From Teretinema sp964641135 (lineage in GTDB: Bacteria > Spirochaetota > Spirochaetia > Treponematales > Treponemataceae), in contig CAZXJV010000001.1 of NCBI GenBank assembly GCA_964641135.1, positions 1 to 64,000 on the forward strand: 64,000 nt of DNA, written 5' to 3'. The position numbers and the translations under genes are program-made. The notes under the pieces were generated by a model. The model saw only the letters and a program-made list of their open reading frames with translations. It was not told where the DNA came from and did no database searches. Every line of letters starts with the position of its first letter. The first letter of the stretch is position 1. This document shows positions 7,561 through 16,630 of this stretch, piece after piece.

Positions 7561-10104
7561 ATGACAAAAGCTACCTTTGATATAGATGGAATGACCTGTA
7601 CCGCCTGCGCAGGCCATATCGAAAAAGCAGTAGAACATCTGCCTGGAGTTGAATCTGTTCAAGTACGTCTCATAGAAAACAGCATGGTATGTGAATACGA
7701 TGCCGGGACAACCGGCCTTGAGGCTATCAGGAATGCTGTCCGCCAGGCGGGATACAATGCATCTGTTCACCAATCAGCCCGAGGTACTGGACCTTCACAG
7801 CAGGCAAATCCGGAAGACGAAACAGAGCAGGCAGAACGCGCCGATGCCAGCCGGCTTGCCCGGGTGAAATCCGATCTTGTTTGGTCTTTCGCATTTGCCC
7901 TTCCTCTGGTATATCTATCCATGGGCCATATGTTCAAATGGCCCCTTCCTTCCTTTTTACATGTTTTTCCGCAACACTCCATGACCTTTGCCTTAACCCA
8001 GTTTCTGCTGCTCATACCGGTCGTATTTCTGAACCGGGCACGGTTTACAAGCGGATTCAGGGCTCTTGCACATAAAAGTCCGACCATGGACTCCCTTATA
8101 GCAATCGGCTCCTCTGCAGCCATAGCCTATGGTATTTTTGCCCTGTACCGGATAGGCATCGGCCTTGCGGCTGGCGACCACCATGCGGTGAAACACTACA
8201 CGATGGACTTGTACTTTGAGGTTGCTGCCATGATACTTGCCCTTGTAGGTCTTGGCAAATTTCTTGAAGACCGTGCAAAAGGAAAAACCGGTCAGGCAAT
8301 TCGTAAACTGATAGCCCTTGCCCCCCGCAACGCACTGGTTCTGCGGGATGGCGTTGAAACAGAGATACCCGCAGCTGCCCTCGTAATTGGAGACACTATT
8401 GTCATTCGTCCGGGAATGGCCATTCCTGTGGACGGAACTGTGATTGATGGTCATTCCTCAATAAACGAAGCGGCCCTGACAGGTGAAAGCCTGCCCGTAG
8501 AAAAAAAACCCGGAGACCGGGTACTCAGCGCAACCGTAAACCTGAATGGCTACTTCCGTTTCAGGGCAGATACCGTCGGAGAAGACACAACGCTTGCACG
8601 TATAATCGAGCTGATGCGTGAAACTGCAGCCAGCAAAGCCCCGATAGCACGCCTGGCCGACAGGGTCAGCGCCTGGTTTGTTCCGGCTGTGATACTGATA
8701 GCTTCAGGATCTTTTATCTTCTGGTTTATGACCGGCAGGGACCTGGAATTCGCCATGGCAGCAGCTATAGCCGTACTGGTTATATCCTGCCCCTGCGCCC
8801 TGGGTCTTGCTACCCCGACAGCAATTATGGTCGCCACCGGACAGGCAGCCCGCCATGGAATTCTGATAAAGTCCGCCGAAGTCCTGGAACGTCTCCACAA
8901 GGTTGATACAATAGTTCTGGACAAAACAGGAACCGTAACCGAAGGTCTCCCGAGGGTGACCGATGTCAACTCTGTAAGCAACCTTACCGAAGCCGAGATT
9001 CTCGGCCTTGCTGCGGCGCTGGAACGTAAATCGGAACATCCACTGGCATCAGCAATTCTTGAAGCAGAACGTGCGCTCGGCATAAACGCCGCACAAGCAG
9101 ATGATTTTTCTGCAATACCGGGACGAGGTCTTGAAGGCACCGTAAACGGGAAACAACTGTATCTGGGCAATCCGGCCCTTATGATGGAGCAGGGGGTAAA
9201 CCTTTCATCCCTGACCGGGACAATACAGGCACTTGAGGTACAGGCTAAAACCGTACTTATACTTGCGGATTCCACACAGGCCCTGGGGATACTTGCTGTT
9301 GCTGATACCATCAAGGAAGGCAGTAAAACTGCAGTTCGCAGGCTTCGCGAACAAGGAATGAAGGTAATTCTGTTAACCGGTGATAATGAAGGAACCGCAC
9401 AGGCCATTGCCCGCGAAGCAGGCATAGATGAAGTTGTTGCCGGGGTTCTTCCTGGAGGCAAGGCAGAGAACATCACACGCCTGCTGGCAGAAGGCCGCAA
9501 GCCTGCAATGGTCGGCGACGGTATTAACGATGCTCCCGCCCTTTCCGCTGCCTGGGTAGGCATGGCCATCGGCGCAGGATCGGATATCGCCATAGAGTCA
9601 GCCGATATTGTGCTTATCAAAAACGATCTGCGTGATGTTGCAACAGCACTAAGCCTTGGCCGCGCCGCTTTTACCAATATAAAACAAAACCTGTTTTGGG
9701 CCCTCGCATACAATACACTCGGAATCCCGCTGGCAGCCGGTCTTTTATATCCGTTCACCGGACATCTTATGAGCCCGATGTTCGCTGCAGCAGCAATGAG
9801 TCTCAGTTCGGTTTCAGTCGTGGGCAATGCTCTCAGGCTCAACCGTTTCAAAGCATATACCGGGAAGTCCCCAACGACCTCCCGTACAGTCAAAGGAGAA
9901 ATCATGAACACAACCCTTTCCGTCACAGGCATGACCTGCGGTCATTGCTCCGCCCGTGTCGAAAAAGCACTGAATGCCCTTGAGGGAGTCAGTGCATCTG
10001 TTGATCTTGCAGCCGCAAAGGCCAGCATAACACACTCCGACTCTGTTACCATAGAAGCCCTGATACAGGCGGTGAAGAATGCGGGATACGAGGCCCGCTC
10101 ATGA
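7561..10104 (+). CDS. copA: Copper-exporting P1B-type ATPase with N- and C-terminal metal-binding domains
   Basis: Cu(I) export ATPase of the inner membrane, 847 residues. An N-terminal HMA domain carries MTCTAC (CxxC, Cys13 and Cys16); eight TM helices follow, with the ion-channel CPC motif at residues 410-412, the phosphorylation site DKTGT at Asp454, and the hinge motif GDGINDAPAL. Unusually there is a second HMA domain at the extreme C-terminus (residues 782-847) with MTCGHC (Cys793, Cys796), resembling a fused CopZ chaperone; it has its own ribosome binding site (separate entry). The start ATG 7561 is preceded by AGGAGAA. csoR overlaps its stop by 4 bases. Regulation by the CsoR operator is likely. 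Confidence 0.95.
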   Translation: MTKATFDIDGMTCTACAGHIEKAVEHLPGVESVQVRLIENSMVCEYDAGTTGLEAIRNAVRQAGYNASVHQSARGTGPSQQANPEDETEQAERADASRLARVKSDLVWSFAFALPLVYLSMGHMFKWPLPSFLHVFPQHSMTFALTQFLLLIPVVFLNRARFTSGFRALAHKSPTMDSLIAIGSSAAIAYGIFALYRIGIGLAAGDHHAVKHYTMDLYFEVAAMILALVGLGKFLEDRAKGKTGQAIRKLIALAPRNALVLRDGVETEIPAAALVIGDTIVIRPGMAIPVDGTVIDGHSSINEAALTGESLPVEKKPGDRVLSATVNLNGYFRFRADTVGEDTTLARIIELMRETAASKAPIARLADRVSAWFVPAVILIASGSFIFWFMTGRDLEFAMAAAIAVLVISCPCALGLATPTAIMVATGQAARHGILIKSAEVLERLHKVDTIVLDKTGTVTEGLPRVTDVNSVSNLTEAEILGLAAALERKSEHPLASAILEAERALGINAAQADDFSAIPGRGLEGTVNGKQLYLGNPALMMEQGVNLSSLTGTIQALEVQAKTVLILADSTQALGILAVADTIKEGSKTAVRRLREQGMKVILLTGDNEGTAQAIAREAGIDEVVAGVLPGGKAENITRLLAEGRKPAMVGDGINDAPALSAAWVGMAIGAGSDIAIESADIVLIKNDLRDVATALSLGRAAFTNIKQNLFWALAYNTLGIPLAAGLLYPFTGHLMSPMFAAAAMSLSSVSVVGNALRLNRFKAYTGKSPTTSRTVKGEIMNTTLSVTGMTCGHCSARVEKALNALEGVSASVDLAAAKASITHSDSVTIEALIQAVKNAGYEARS
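9904..10104 (+). other. Possible internal translation start giving a free CopZ-like chaperone
   Basis: Inside copA, in the same frame, ATG 9904 is preceded by AAAGGAGAA (9892-9900) at ideal spacing. Translation from here would give a 66-residue HMA protein (MNTTLSVTGMTCGHC start), the normal length of a CopZ copper chaperone. The sequence shows the signal; actual use is inference. It may equally be a relic of a former separate copZ whose upstream stop was lost, fusing it to copA. Confidence 0.5.
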
Positions 10105-10373
10105 GGGCAGACCACGCGCACATCAGCCGGCTTCTAAAAACTGCCCGTGGTCAGATAGACGGAATACTCCGCATGATAGAAGAGGATCGATACTGTATGG
10201 AAATATCGACCCAGATAAATGCAAGTACCGCTATTCTGAAAACCGCAAACCGGGCAGTTTTAAAAGCTCATATCGCCGGCTGCATGCAAGAGGCATTCAA
10301 CTCCGGAACAGAAAAGGATCGTGAAAAAAAGATAGAGGAGCTTCTTTCTTTAGTAGACCGCACAGCGGACTGA
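10101..10373 (+). CDS. csoR: CsoR-family Cu(I)-sensing repressor
   Basis: 90-residue all-helical repressor of the CsoR/RcnR (DUF156) family. The Cu(I)-binding Cys-His-Cys triad is present as Cys32, His57 and Cys61 (DRYCMEI and LKAHIAGCM), which fits copper rather than nickel or formaldehyde sensors. It begins within the copA stop (ATGA overlap), so it is translationally coupled. The expected target is the palindrome at 7510-7534 in front of copA, giving a self-regulated copper operon. Downstream lies a perfect palindrome at 10377-10400. Confidence 0.92.
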   Translation: MRADHAHISRLLKTARGQIDGILRMIEEDRYCMEISTQINASTAILKTANRAVLKAHIAGCMQEAFNSGTEKDREKKIEELLSLVDRTAD

Positions 10374-10376
10374 AAG

Positions 10377-10400
10377 GATGCCGGCAGCTGCCGGCATCCC
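10377..10400. repeat. Perfect 24-bp palindrome after csoR
   Basis: GGATGCCGGCAG followed directly by its reverse complement, 3 bases after the csoR stop. It could form a strong RNA hairpin at the operon end but has no following T-run, so a classical intrinsic terminator is doubtful; mRNA 3'-end stabilisation or a protein-binding site are alternatives. Confidence 0.6.
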
Positions 10401-10506
10401 TGATAATCGGCCATCTCGCAAGGGTCGACAGGGCTGTACATCCATGATACACTTTTTTCAAAAGTTTAGGCCAGTTTTTTTTACCGGCCGTATCAGAGGT
10501 GACCGT

Positions 10507-11745
10507 ATGACAGATACACGGTTTAACGAACTCAGGGAGAGTATTACCTCCCTGGTAAAAAGCAGTGAGGGCGTAAACGCCGATTACTATCTTGCCCAGA
10601 TCCGCAGACTCGCGGATGACGCTTCCCGTTCCAACAGTTTTTTTTCAACTCTCCTTGAGATCTTTGTGCATCTTGAATTCTCGGAAGAGGACGCGATCGA
10701 ACACTGGGAAAACATCATAGAAAAAACGCGCCAGCTTTCCACAGCCCTCGGCAGAAACATAGGTCTGCATCTGGCAATTGTTGACTATTTTACCCACGCA
10801 AACCACATGCTCACAGCGCCCATGTTGATTGAAATCCATGTCTTTAAACAAACAGAACGTCTTGCAATGATTGACGGGCTTACCGGTGTCTTTAACCGGC
10901 GCTATATGGATGTTGCACTGCGAAAGGAACTGAACCGCTGCGAACGGTATGGTAAAGACCTTTCTATCTTCATCGTTGATATTGATAACTTTAAGATGGT
11001 AAATGATTCCAAAGGACATATCTTCGGGGACCAGATTCTTAAAGAAGTTGCCCGGTTTATGAGAGATATGGTTCGTGAAGAAGATATTGTATGCCGCTAC
11101 GGCGGTGAGGAATTTCTTATTCTTTTACCCGAAACAGATGCGACCGGAGCCTTTATCCTTGCAGAACGCATCAGACTGTCCCTGAAGGCTCACGGAATTT
11201 TCCGAACCGAGGGGATCACCTTTTCAGGCGGTATAGCCACCTATCCGGGCGGAGCTAAGGATGCAAGCTCCCTTATCAAGGCAGCCGATCGAGCCCTGTA
11301 CCAGGCAAAATATACCGGAAAAGATCGCATCATTATTGCGGATACCGACCGCCGCAGATTCGGGCGCTATGCCCGCTCCTGGTCTGTGGATATAGCTGTA
11401 CCCGGTATCACTGCCAGGACTCCGCTGAATATTGTTACCCGCAATGTTTCGCTCGGCGGCGTTCAATTCGAATGTGCCGAAAGGTTCGACATCGACACCG
11501 AACTGGAATTGAGCTTTAACGATCTTGAATCAGGCGGAGAAGAGATTCTTACATCAGGCCGCATTTCCTGGGCCCGTCGCGGTCAGGATGGATTCGTCTA
11601 CGGGGTATCCTTCCTGGATATACCCGAACCTCTTGCACGAAAACTGAACGCCAACTATCTTGCTGCCTGGGATCAGGACTGCGAAACAAGCTGCAACCCT
11701 GCAATCGGATTCGACTTCAGCTGCGAAGCCGGAAACCAGGACTAG
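10507..11745 (+). CDS. Diguanylate cyclase with C-terminal PilZ domain
   Basis: 412 residues. An N-terminal helical segment of unknown class (~1-120) precedes a GGDEF domain (~125-285) with the active-site loop GGEEF (199-203) and a product-inhibition I-site RxxD exactly five residues before it (REED). The C-terminus (~285-390) is a PilZ c-di-GMP-binding domain with an Arg-rich RRRFGRYAR and the NVSLGG motif. The protein should therefore both make and bind cyclic-di-GMP. I start at ATG 10507 because AGAGGTGACC precedes it; an in-frame upstream start at 10378 lies in poor context. It stands alone and ends at the bidirectional terminator at 11755. Confidence 0.9.
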   Translation: MTDTRFNELRESITSLVKSSEGVNADYYLAQIRRLADDASRSNSFFSTLLEIFVHLEFSEEDAIEHWENIIEKTRQLSTALGRNIGLHLAIVDYFTHANHMLTAPMLIEIHVFKQTERLAMIDGLTGVFNRRYMDVALRKELNRCERYGKDLSIFIVDIDNFKMVNDSKGHIFGDQILKEVARFMRDMVREEDIVCRYGGEEFLILLPETDATGAFILAERIRLSLKAHGIFRTEGITFSGGIATYPGGAKDASSLIKAADRALYQAKYTGKDRIIIADTDRRRFGRYARSWSVDIAVPGITARTPLNIVTRNVSLGGVQFECAERFDIDTELELSFNDLESGGEEILTSGRISWARRGQDGFVYGVSFLDIPEPLARKLNANYLAAWDQDCETSCNPAIGFDFSCEAGNQD

Positions 11746-11754
11746 AACAAGATA

Positions 11755-11789
11755 CAAAAAAACCATCCGTTTGCCGGATGGTTTTTTTT
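11755..11789. terminator. Bidirectional intrinsic terminator
   Basis: A 9-bp stem AACCATCCG / CGGATGGTT (11761-11783) is flanked by an A-run on the left and an eight-T run on the right. It sits between the convergent ends of the GGDEF-PilZ gene (plus) and gdhA (minus) and can serve both. Confidence 0.88.
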
Positions 11790-11839
11790 GGGTCCTGAAA
11801 CATCACGTTCACCAGCACTCAAGTGGTTTTTTCTTCAGT

Positions 11840-13186
11840 TTATACAACACCCTGTCCGATCATTGCGCGGGCTACTTTCAGGAAGCCGGCAATGTTGGCA
11901 CCGACCATGTAGTTGCCTTCCTGACCGAACTGTTTTGCTGCATCCCAGGCATTGTCATGGATGCTTTTCATAATTCCCTTCAAACGGGTGTCAACTTCTT
12001 CACGGCTCCAGGACAGACGCATCGAGTTCTGGGTCATTTCAAGACCGCTGGTTGCAACACCGCCGGCATTTGCCGCCTTTCCGGGAGCATACAACACCTT
12101 GTTGTTTATAAACACTTCGATTGCTTCCGGAGTTGAAGGCATGTTGGCACCTTCGGCAACCAGTTTACAGCCGTTCTTGACAAGGGTTTCCGCTTCTGCA
12201 CCGCTGATTTCATTCTGTGTAGCACAGGGAAAGGCACAATCTGCCTTGACAGACCAGGGGCGCTGACCTTCTGTATAGGATGCCTTGGGGAATTTTTTGA
12301 CATACTCGCTGATTCGTCCGCGCTGGACATTTTTAAGGTCCATTACAAAAGCGAGTTTTTCGCTGTCTATTCCGTCCGGATCGTAAATAAATCCGTTTGA
12401 GTCAGACAGGGTAACAGGCTTGGCTCCAAGCTCAAGAAGTTTTTCTACACAGTACTGGGCAACGTTTCCTGAACCGGACACAGCACAGACCTTGCCCTTG
12501 AATCCCTGACCGATCTGCTTCAGCATATTGTCTGCAAAATAAACGGCGCCGTAACCGGTGGCCTCGGGTCGAATTAGTGATCCGCCGAAGGTCAGTCCCT
12601 TACCGGTCAATACACCGGTGAATTCATTTGAGAGGCGCTTGTACTGGCCGAACATAAATCCTACTTCACGACCGCCAACGCCGATATCGCCGGCAGGAAC
12701 ATCCGTATCAGGTCCGATATGGCGATACAGCTCGCTCATGAAGCTCTGGCAAAAACGCATTACCTCGCCTTCGGTCTTCCCGTGAGGATCAAAGTCTGCA
12801 CCTCCCTTGCCTCCGCCCATAGGCAGTGTGGTCAGGCTGTTCTTGAACACCTGTTCAAAACCAAGAAATTTGAGAATGGAAAGATTAACAGAAGGATGAA
12901 AGCGGATACCGCCCTTGTACGGACCTATCGCGCTGTTGTACTGCACACGGTAGCCACGGTTTACGCAGACCTTACCGGCATCGTTAACCCACGGAACACG
13001 GAACATGATGACCCGCTCAGGTTCCACCATACGTTCCAGTATCGAGTACTTCTGAATTTCCGGCATCTGTGCCACTACAGGCTCCAGAGAATCCATCACC
13101 TCCTGGACTGCCTGTAAAAATTCACTTTCATGACCGTTTCGGGCCCGTACCTGGGCCAGCACTTCCTGAATGTACGCATTCGCCAT
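11840..13186 (-). CDS. gdhA: NADP-type glutamate dehydrogenase
   Basis: 448-residue hexameric glutamate dehydrogenase, catalysing 2-oxoglutarate + NH4+ + NAD(P)H to glutamate. Seen: the substrate-binding segment GGIRFHPSVNLSILKFLGFEQVFKNSL with the catalytic-lysine region MGGGKGGADFDP, the dinucleotide-binding VSGSGNVAQY, and a C-terminal NAGGVATSGLEMTQNS. Length and motifs match the bacterial 450-residue class usually using NADPH. The start has AGGAG 7 bases upstream. It is monocistronic; the 13187-13343 leader (about 160 bases) shows no recognised riboswitch. Confidence 0.96.
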   Translation of the reverse strand: MANAYIQEVLAQVRARNGHESEFLQAVQEVMDSLEPVVAQMPEIQKYSILERMVEPERVIMFRVPWVNDAGKVCVNRGYRVQYNSAIGPYKGGIRFHPSVNLSILKFLGFEQVFKNSLTTLPMGGGKGGADFDPHGKTEGEVMRFCQSFMSELYRHIGPDTDVPAGDIGVGGREVGFMFGQYKRLSNEFTGVLTGKGLTFGGSLIRPEATGYGAVYFADNMLKQIGQGFKGKVCAVSGSGNVAQYCVEKLLELGAKPVTLSDSNGFIYDPDGIDSEKLAFVMDLKNVQRGRISEYVKKFPKASYTEGQRPWSVKADCAFPCATQNEISGAEAETLVKNGCKLVAEGANMPSTPEAIEVFINNKVLYAPGKAANAGGVATSGLEMTQNSMRLSWSREEVDTRLKGIMKSIHDNAWDAAKQFGQEGNYMVGANIAGFLKVARAMIGQGVV

Positions 13187-13343
13187 AACTTACTCCTCAT
13201 TGAGCGCTGCCCGGTTACGCCTTTGCAACCGTGATGTCCGCCAGTGACATCTGTTTGGCTCGTGACTGGGATCAATTCTATCGATTTTCGTTTTTTTTGT
13301 ATACCGGTAAACTTGAACAGGACTTCATTTCCTGAAGCAGGGC

Positions 13344-13376
13344 ACAAAAAAAGCCCGGATATGGTTCCGGGCTTTT
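13344..13376 (-). terminator. Intrinsic terminator between the small secreted gene and gdhA
   Basis: On the minus strand a 9-bp stem AAGCCCGGA / TCCGGGCTT (13351-13374) is followed by seven Ts. It lies 35 bases after the stop of the gene at 13409-13933 and before the gdhA leader, separating the two transcripts. Confidence 0.85.
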
Positions 13377-13408
13377 AAAGCAACGTCTACCTGCTGATAG
13401 ATACGGTA

Positions 13409-13933
13409 TCAGAAGGATGAAGAGTCATTCATAAACATTTCAAGCAGTCGTGCGCGGTTTGCAGTTACAAGACGGAGGTCATCTGCATGGATTTCGGAAC
13501 GTATATCCAGAATCTGTTGTTCAAATTCTTTCATATATTCTTCCATCTCGGGAATTCCACTGTACATCTCGCGGTTTTCCTCTATTGTTTCCTGCATCTC
13601 GATACTGCTTATGGCAAAGGTAATAACCAGCATTTTTTCAAATCCGTTGTTACCCATTCCATTCCGGTTGAACACAGCCTGAATTTCTGCCGGCATCCTG
13701 AGTGCCCGTGCTGAGCGAATTGCCAGACCAACTCCGCTTTCAAAATCTTCAGAATCAAAAAGATCATTGTATTTATCGCCAAGATCTTCCATTTCATTCT
13801 GAATTTGTTCAAAGTTGGAAAGGAAACTTTCAATATCATTCTGTGTGAGGATTTTTGCAGGGGCTGCCTGGGCATACACGGCTGTCGAAACCAGAGCCAA
13901 AGCAAGTACAGCTGCCATAATTTGTTTTAACAC
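13409..13933 (-). CDS. Small secreted helical protein of unknown function
   Basis: I do not recognise a family. From the GTG at 13933 (GGAG seven bases upstream) it gives 174 residues: a clear Sec signal peptide (VLKQIMAAVLALALVSTAVYA, cleavage after YAQA likely) and a mature part that is mainly amphipathic helix, rich in Glu, Met and Asn, with NEMEDLGDKYNDLF and ENREMYSGIPEMEEYMKEF. No Cys, so not a lipoprotein. A longer in-frame reading up to 14020 has no signal peptide at its beginning and poor start context. It lies between glgP and gdhA and is terminated separately. A periplasmic helical role is inference. Confidence 0.7.
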   Translation of the reverse strand: MLKQIMAAVLALALVSTAVYAQAAPAKILTQNDIESFLSNFEQIQNEMEDLGDKYNDLFDSEDFESGVGLAIRSARALRMPAEIQAVFNRNGMGNNGFEKMLVITFAISSIEMQETIEENREMYSGIPEMEEYMKEFEQQILDIRSEIHADDLRLVTANRARLLEMFMNDSSSF

Positions 13934-14033
13934 GGGGTAACTCCTTATCTGGCTGCCAGGGATACCGGGCGTATTCCAGGCGCCTGTGCGTACTACAGAT
14001 TGCCGGAATGTAAATACCATTCCGGCATCCTGT

Positions 14034-16484
14034 TTACTTTACCACAACCTTCTTCAGTTTCCAAATATCCCGTACATAATCTTCGATTGTACGGTCAGAA
14101 CTGAATTTTCCGGAACGGGCTACGTTAAGGAAGGCCTTTTTTGCCCATCCCTTGCGGTCAGCATAAGCCTTTTCCAGCTCTTCCTGAGCACGGGCATAGG
14201 CGTCAAAGTCAGCCAGGACGTAGTACACGTCAGGACGCTGGCCTTCAACAACCCAAACCAGTGAATCATACAGTTCGCGGAAGAGGTTTTCATGAACTCC
14301 GCAATACGTACCATCAACCAGCTGCTCCAGCACACGGGCAAGCTTCGGATTCCGGTTCAGGTATTCCTGGGGATTGTAGTTGTGTTCAACATCGATCGTA
14401 TGTACTTCATCTGCGGTCAAACCGAAGATAAAGGCATTTTCAGCACCGGCTTCTTCAACAATCTCGATATTGGCGCCGTCCAGGGTCCCGATTGTTACAG
14501 CACCATTGATCATAAACTTCATATTTCCGGTACCGGAAGCTTCCTTGCCGGCGGTGGAAATCTGTTCGGAAACATCTGAGGCCGGGAACAGTTTTTCTGC
14601 AACGGATACACGATAGTTTTCTACAAAAACGACCTTGAGCTTGCCCTTTACCCTGTGATCGTTATTAATGCGATCAGCAATAGTGGTGATAAGCTTGATT
14701 ATACTTTTTGCCCTGCGGTAACCGGATGCTGCCTTGGCACCAAAGATAAAGGTGCGGGGAACCGGGTTAAAGGAGGTATCCTCAAGAATGCGGTTATACA
14801 AATACATGATATGCAGAACATTCAACAGCTGACGCTTGTATTCATGCAGACGTTTGATCTGGACGTCAAAGATTGAATCAGGATCAATCTCCACACCCTG
14901 GGTCTTTTTCAGGTACTCGGCAAGAGCGACCTTGTTTGCCCGCTTGATCGACATAAACTCGTCAAGAGATTTGGCATCATCAGCGAACTTTTCCAGTTTT
15001 TTAAGCTGGGTCAGGTCTTTTTCCCAGCCATGACCGATTTTTCCGGTTATGAATGCAGAAAGAGCCGGGTTTGCGCTGGCAAGCCAGCGGCGCTGGGTAA
15101 CACCATTTGTTTTGTTGTTGAACTTTGCCGGATACAGCTTGTACCAATCGGCAAGCTCGGTTGTCTTCAGCAGTTCGGTATGCAAGGCGGCAACTCCGTT
15201 TACCGAGAAACAGCCAACAATGGCCATCCAGGCCATACGGATCATGCCGTCGCCGATAATCGACATCTCATTCTGCTTTTTCCAGTCGCCGGGGAATTTT
15301 TCACGCAACTCCACCAAAAAGTGGCGGTTGATTTCTTCCACAATCTGGTAGATCCGGGGAAGAAGCCCCTGGAAGATATCAATCGGCCATTTTTCAAGGG
15401 CTTCTGCAAGAATGGTGTGATTGGTGTATGCGAAGGTACGGGTAACAACGTCCCAGGCAGCATCCCAGCCGAGGCCGTTTTCGTCCATAAGCAGGCGCAT
15501 AAGTTCAGGGATAGCTACAACAGGATGGGTATCATTGAGCTGCACCACATAATAATCGGGGAATTTGCTGAAATCGCTTGAATGATCACGGCGGTACTTG
15601 GTTACCAGATCCTGAAGACTTGCAGAGGTGAAAAAATACTGCTGTTTCAGGCGAAGAGCCTTTCCTGAAGGGCCGGAATCGTTCGGGTACAGAACACGGG
15701 AAATATTTTCGGCATTGTTCTGGCGCTCTACAGCACGATGATAGTGCATGTCGTTGAACAGCTGCAGATCAAAGCCGTTTTCCGAGCTGGCCTCCCAGAG
15801 ACGCAGACGGTTAACCGTTTTGGTATCAAAACCGATTACCGGAACATCATAGGGAGTGGCGGTGATTTCTTCGGCGCCTTCAAGTTTGAATACATCATGG
15901 CCCTTTTCGTCTTTTTCAACAACAGGAGTTCCGCCGAACAGAACCTTGACAGCAAGGTCTGAACGCTTGACCTCCCAGGGATCACGGTGCTTGAGCCAGT
16001 TGTCCGGATATTCAACCTGAAAACCGTTTTCAATTCGCTGCTCGAACATTCCGTACTGATACCGTATTCCATATCCATGACCGGGATATTCCAGGGTAGC
16101 AAGAGAGTCAAGGAAACAGGCGGCAAGACGTCCCAGACCACCATTTCCCAAACCGGCATCCGGCTCCTCATCTTCGATTGATGTATAGTTGAAATTCAGC
16201 TCGTCCAGTATTTCCTTAACAGCATCCTTAATGCCAAAGTTGATAAGGTTGTTGCTGAGAGCCCGGCCCATCAGAAACTCTGCTGACAGATAGTACATCT
16301 GGCGAGTCTGGCTGTCCTCGTAGGCCTTGCGGGTGGCGATCCAGTTGGTTTGCACATAATCCATAACGGCACTTGAAACCGCGTCATAAATATCGTGCTG
16401 GCTGGCTTCGTCCAGTCGTTTTCCATAATTGCGTCTCAGACGCGAATGAATCGCTTCCTTGAACTGCTCTTTATTAAACTGCAT
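14034..16484 (-). CDS. glgP: Glycogen/maltodextrin phosphorylase
   Basis: 816-residue GT35 enzyme releasing glucose-1-phosphate from alpha-1,4-glucans. Seen: the N-terminal MYYLSAEFLMGRAL, the glycine-rich DAGLGNGGLGRLAACFLDS, and the pyridoxal-phosphate site EASGTGNMKF with the cofactor lysine at Lys656. Full length for the family. The start ATG 16484 is preceded by GGGAGAGAC. The debranching enzyme gene glgX lies upstream on the same strand with a 146-base gap, and malQ starts at 63163, so the window covers much of a glycogen breakdown pathway. Confidence 0.96.
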   Translation of the reverse strand: MQFNKEQFKEAIHSRLRRNYGKRLDEASQHDIYDAVSSAVMDYVQTNWIATRKAYEDSQTRQMYYLSAEFLMGRALSNNLINFGIKDAVKEILDELNFNYTSIEDEEPDAGLGNGGLGRLAACFLDSLATLEYPGHGYGIRYQYGMFEQRIENGFQVEYPDNWLKHRDPWEVKRSDLAVKVLFGGTPVVEKDEKGHDVFKLEGAEEITATPYDVPVIGFDTKTVNRLRLWEASSENGFDLQLFNDMHYHRAVERQNNAENISRVLYPNDSGPSGKALRLKQQYFFTSASLQDLVTKYRRDHSSDFSKFPDYYVVQLNDTHPVVAIPELMRLLMDENGLGWDAAWDVVTRTFAYTNHTILAEALEKWPIDIFQGLLPRIYQIVEEINRHFLVELREKFPGDWKKQNEMSIIGDGMIRMAWMAIVGCFSVNGVAALHTELLKTTELADWYKLYPAKFNNKTNGVTQRRWLASANPALSAFITGKIGHGWEKDLTQLKKLEKFADDAKSLDEFMSIKRANKVALAEYLKKTQGVEIDPDSIFDVQIKRLHEYKRQLLNVLHIMYLYNRILEDTSFNPVPRTFIFGAKAASGYRRAKSIIKLITTIADRINNDHRVKGKLKVVFVENYRVSVAEKLFPASDVSEQISTAGKEASGTGNMKFMINGAVTIGTLDGANIEIVEEAGAENAFIFGLTADEVHTIDVEHNYNPQEYLNRNPKLARVLEQLVDGTYCGVHENLFRELYDSLVWVVEGQRPDVYYVLADFDAYARAQEELEKAYADRKGWAKKAFLNVARSGKFSSDRTIEDYVRDIWKLKKVVVK

Positions 16485-16630
16485 CTGTCTCTCCCTTTAG
16501 TGCCGGGCCGTCAAACTTCTGCACAAATCACAGGAAGCCCGGAAGGTAAACCGGTTTTCTAAACCGTGCCGACAGCTTAAAGAGTATACAGACCTCTGTC
16601 AATGGTGATTAACACTTTCCCGATAATGCG

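Noticed and set aside
8550..9932. Long open frame (460 codons) on the minus strand inside copA
   Set aside because: It is the opposite-strand shadow of the copA coding sequence; composition is Ser/Arg/Ala-rich without any domain, and no start signal precedes it.
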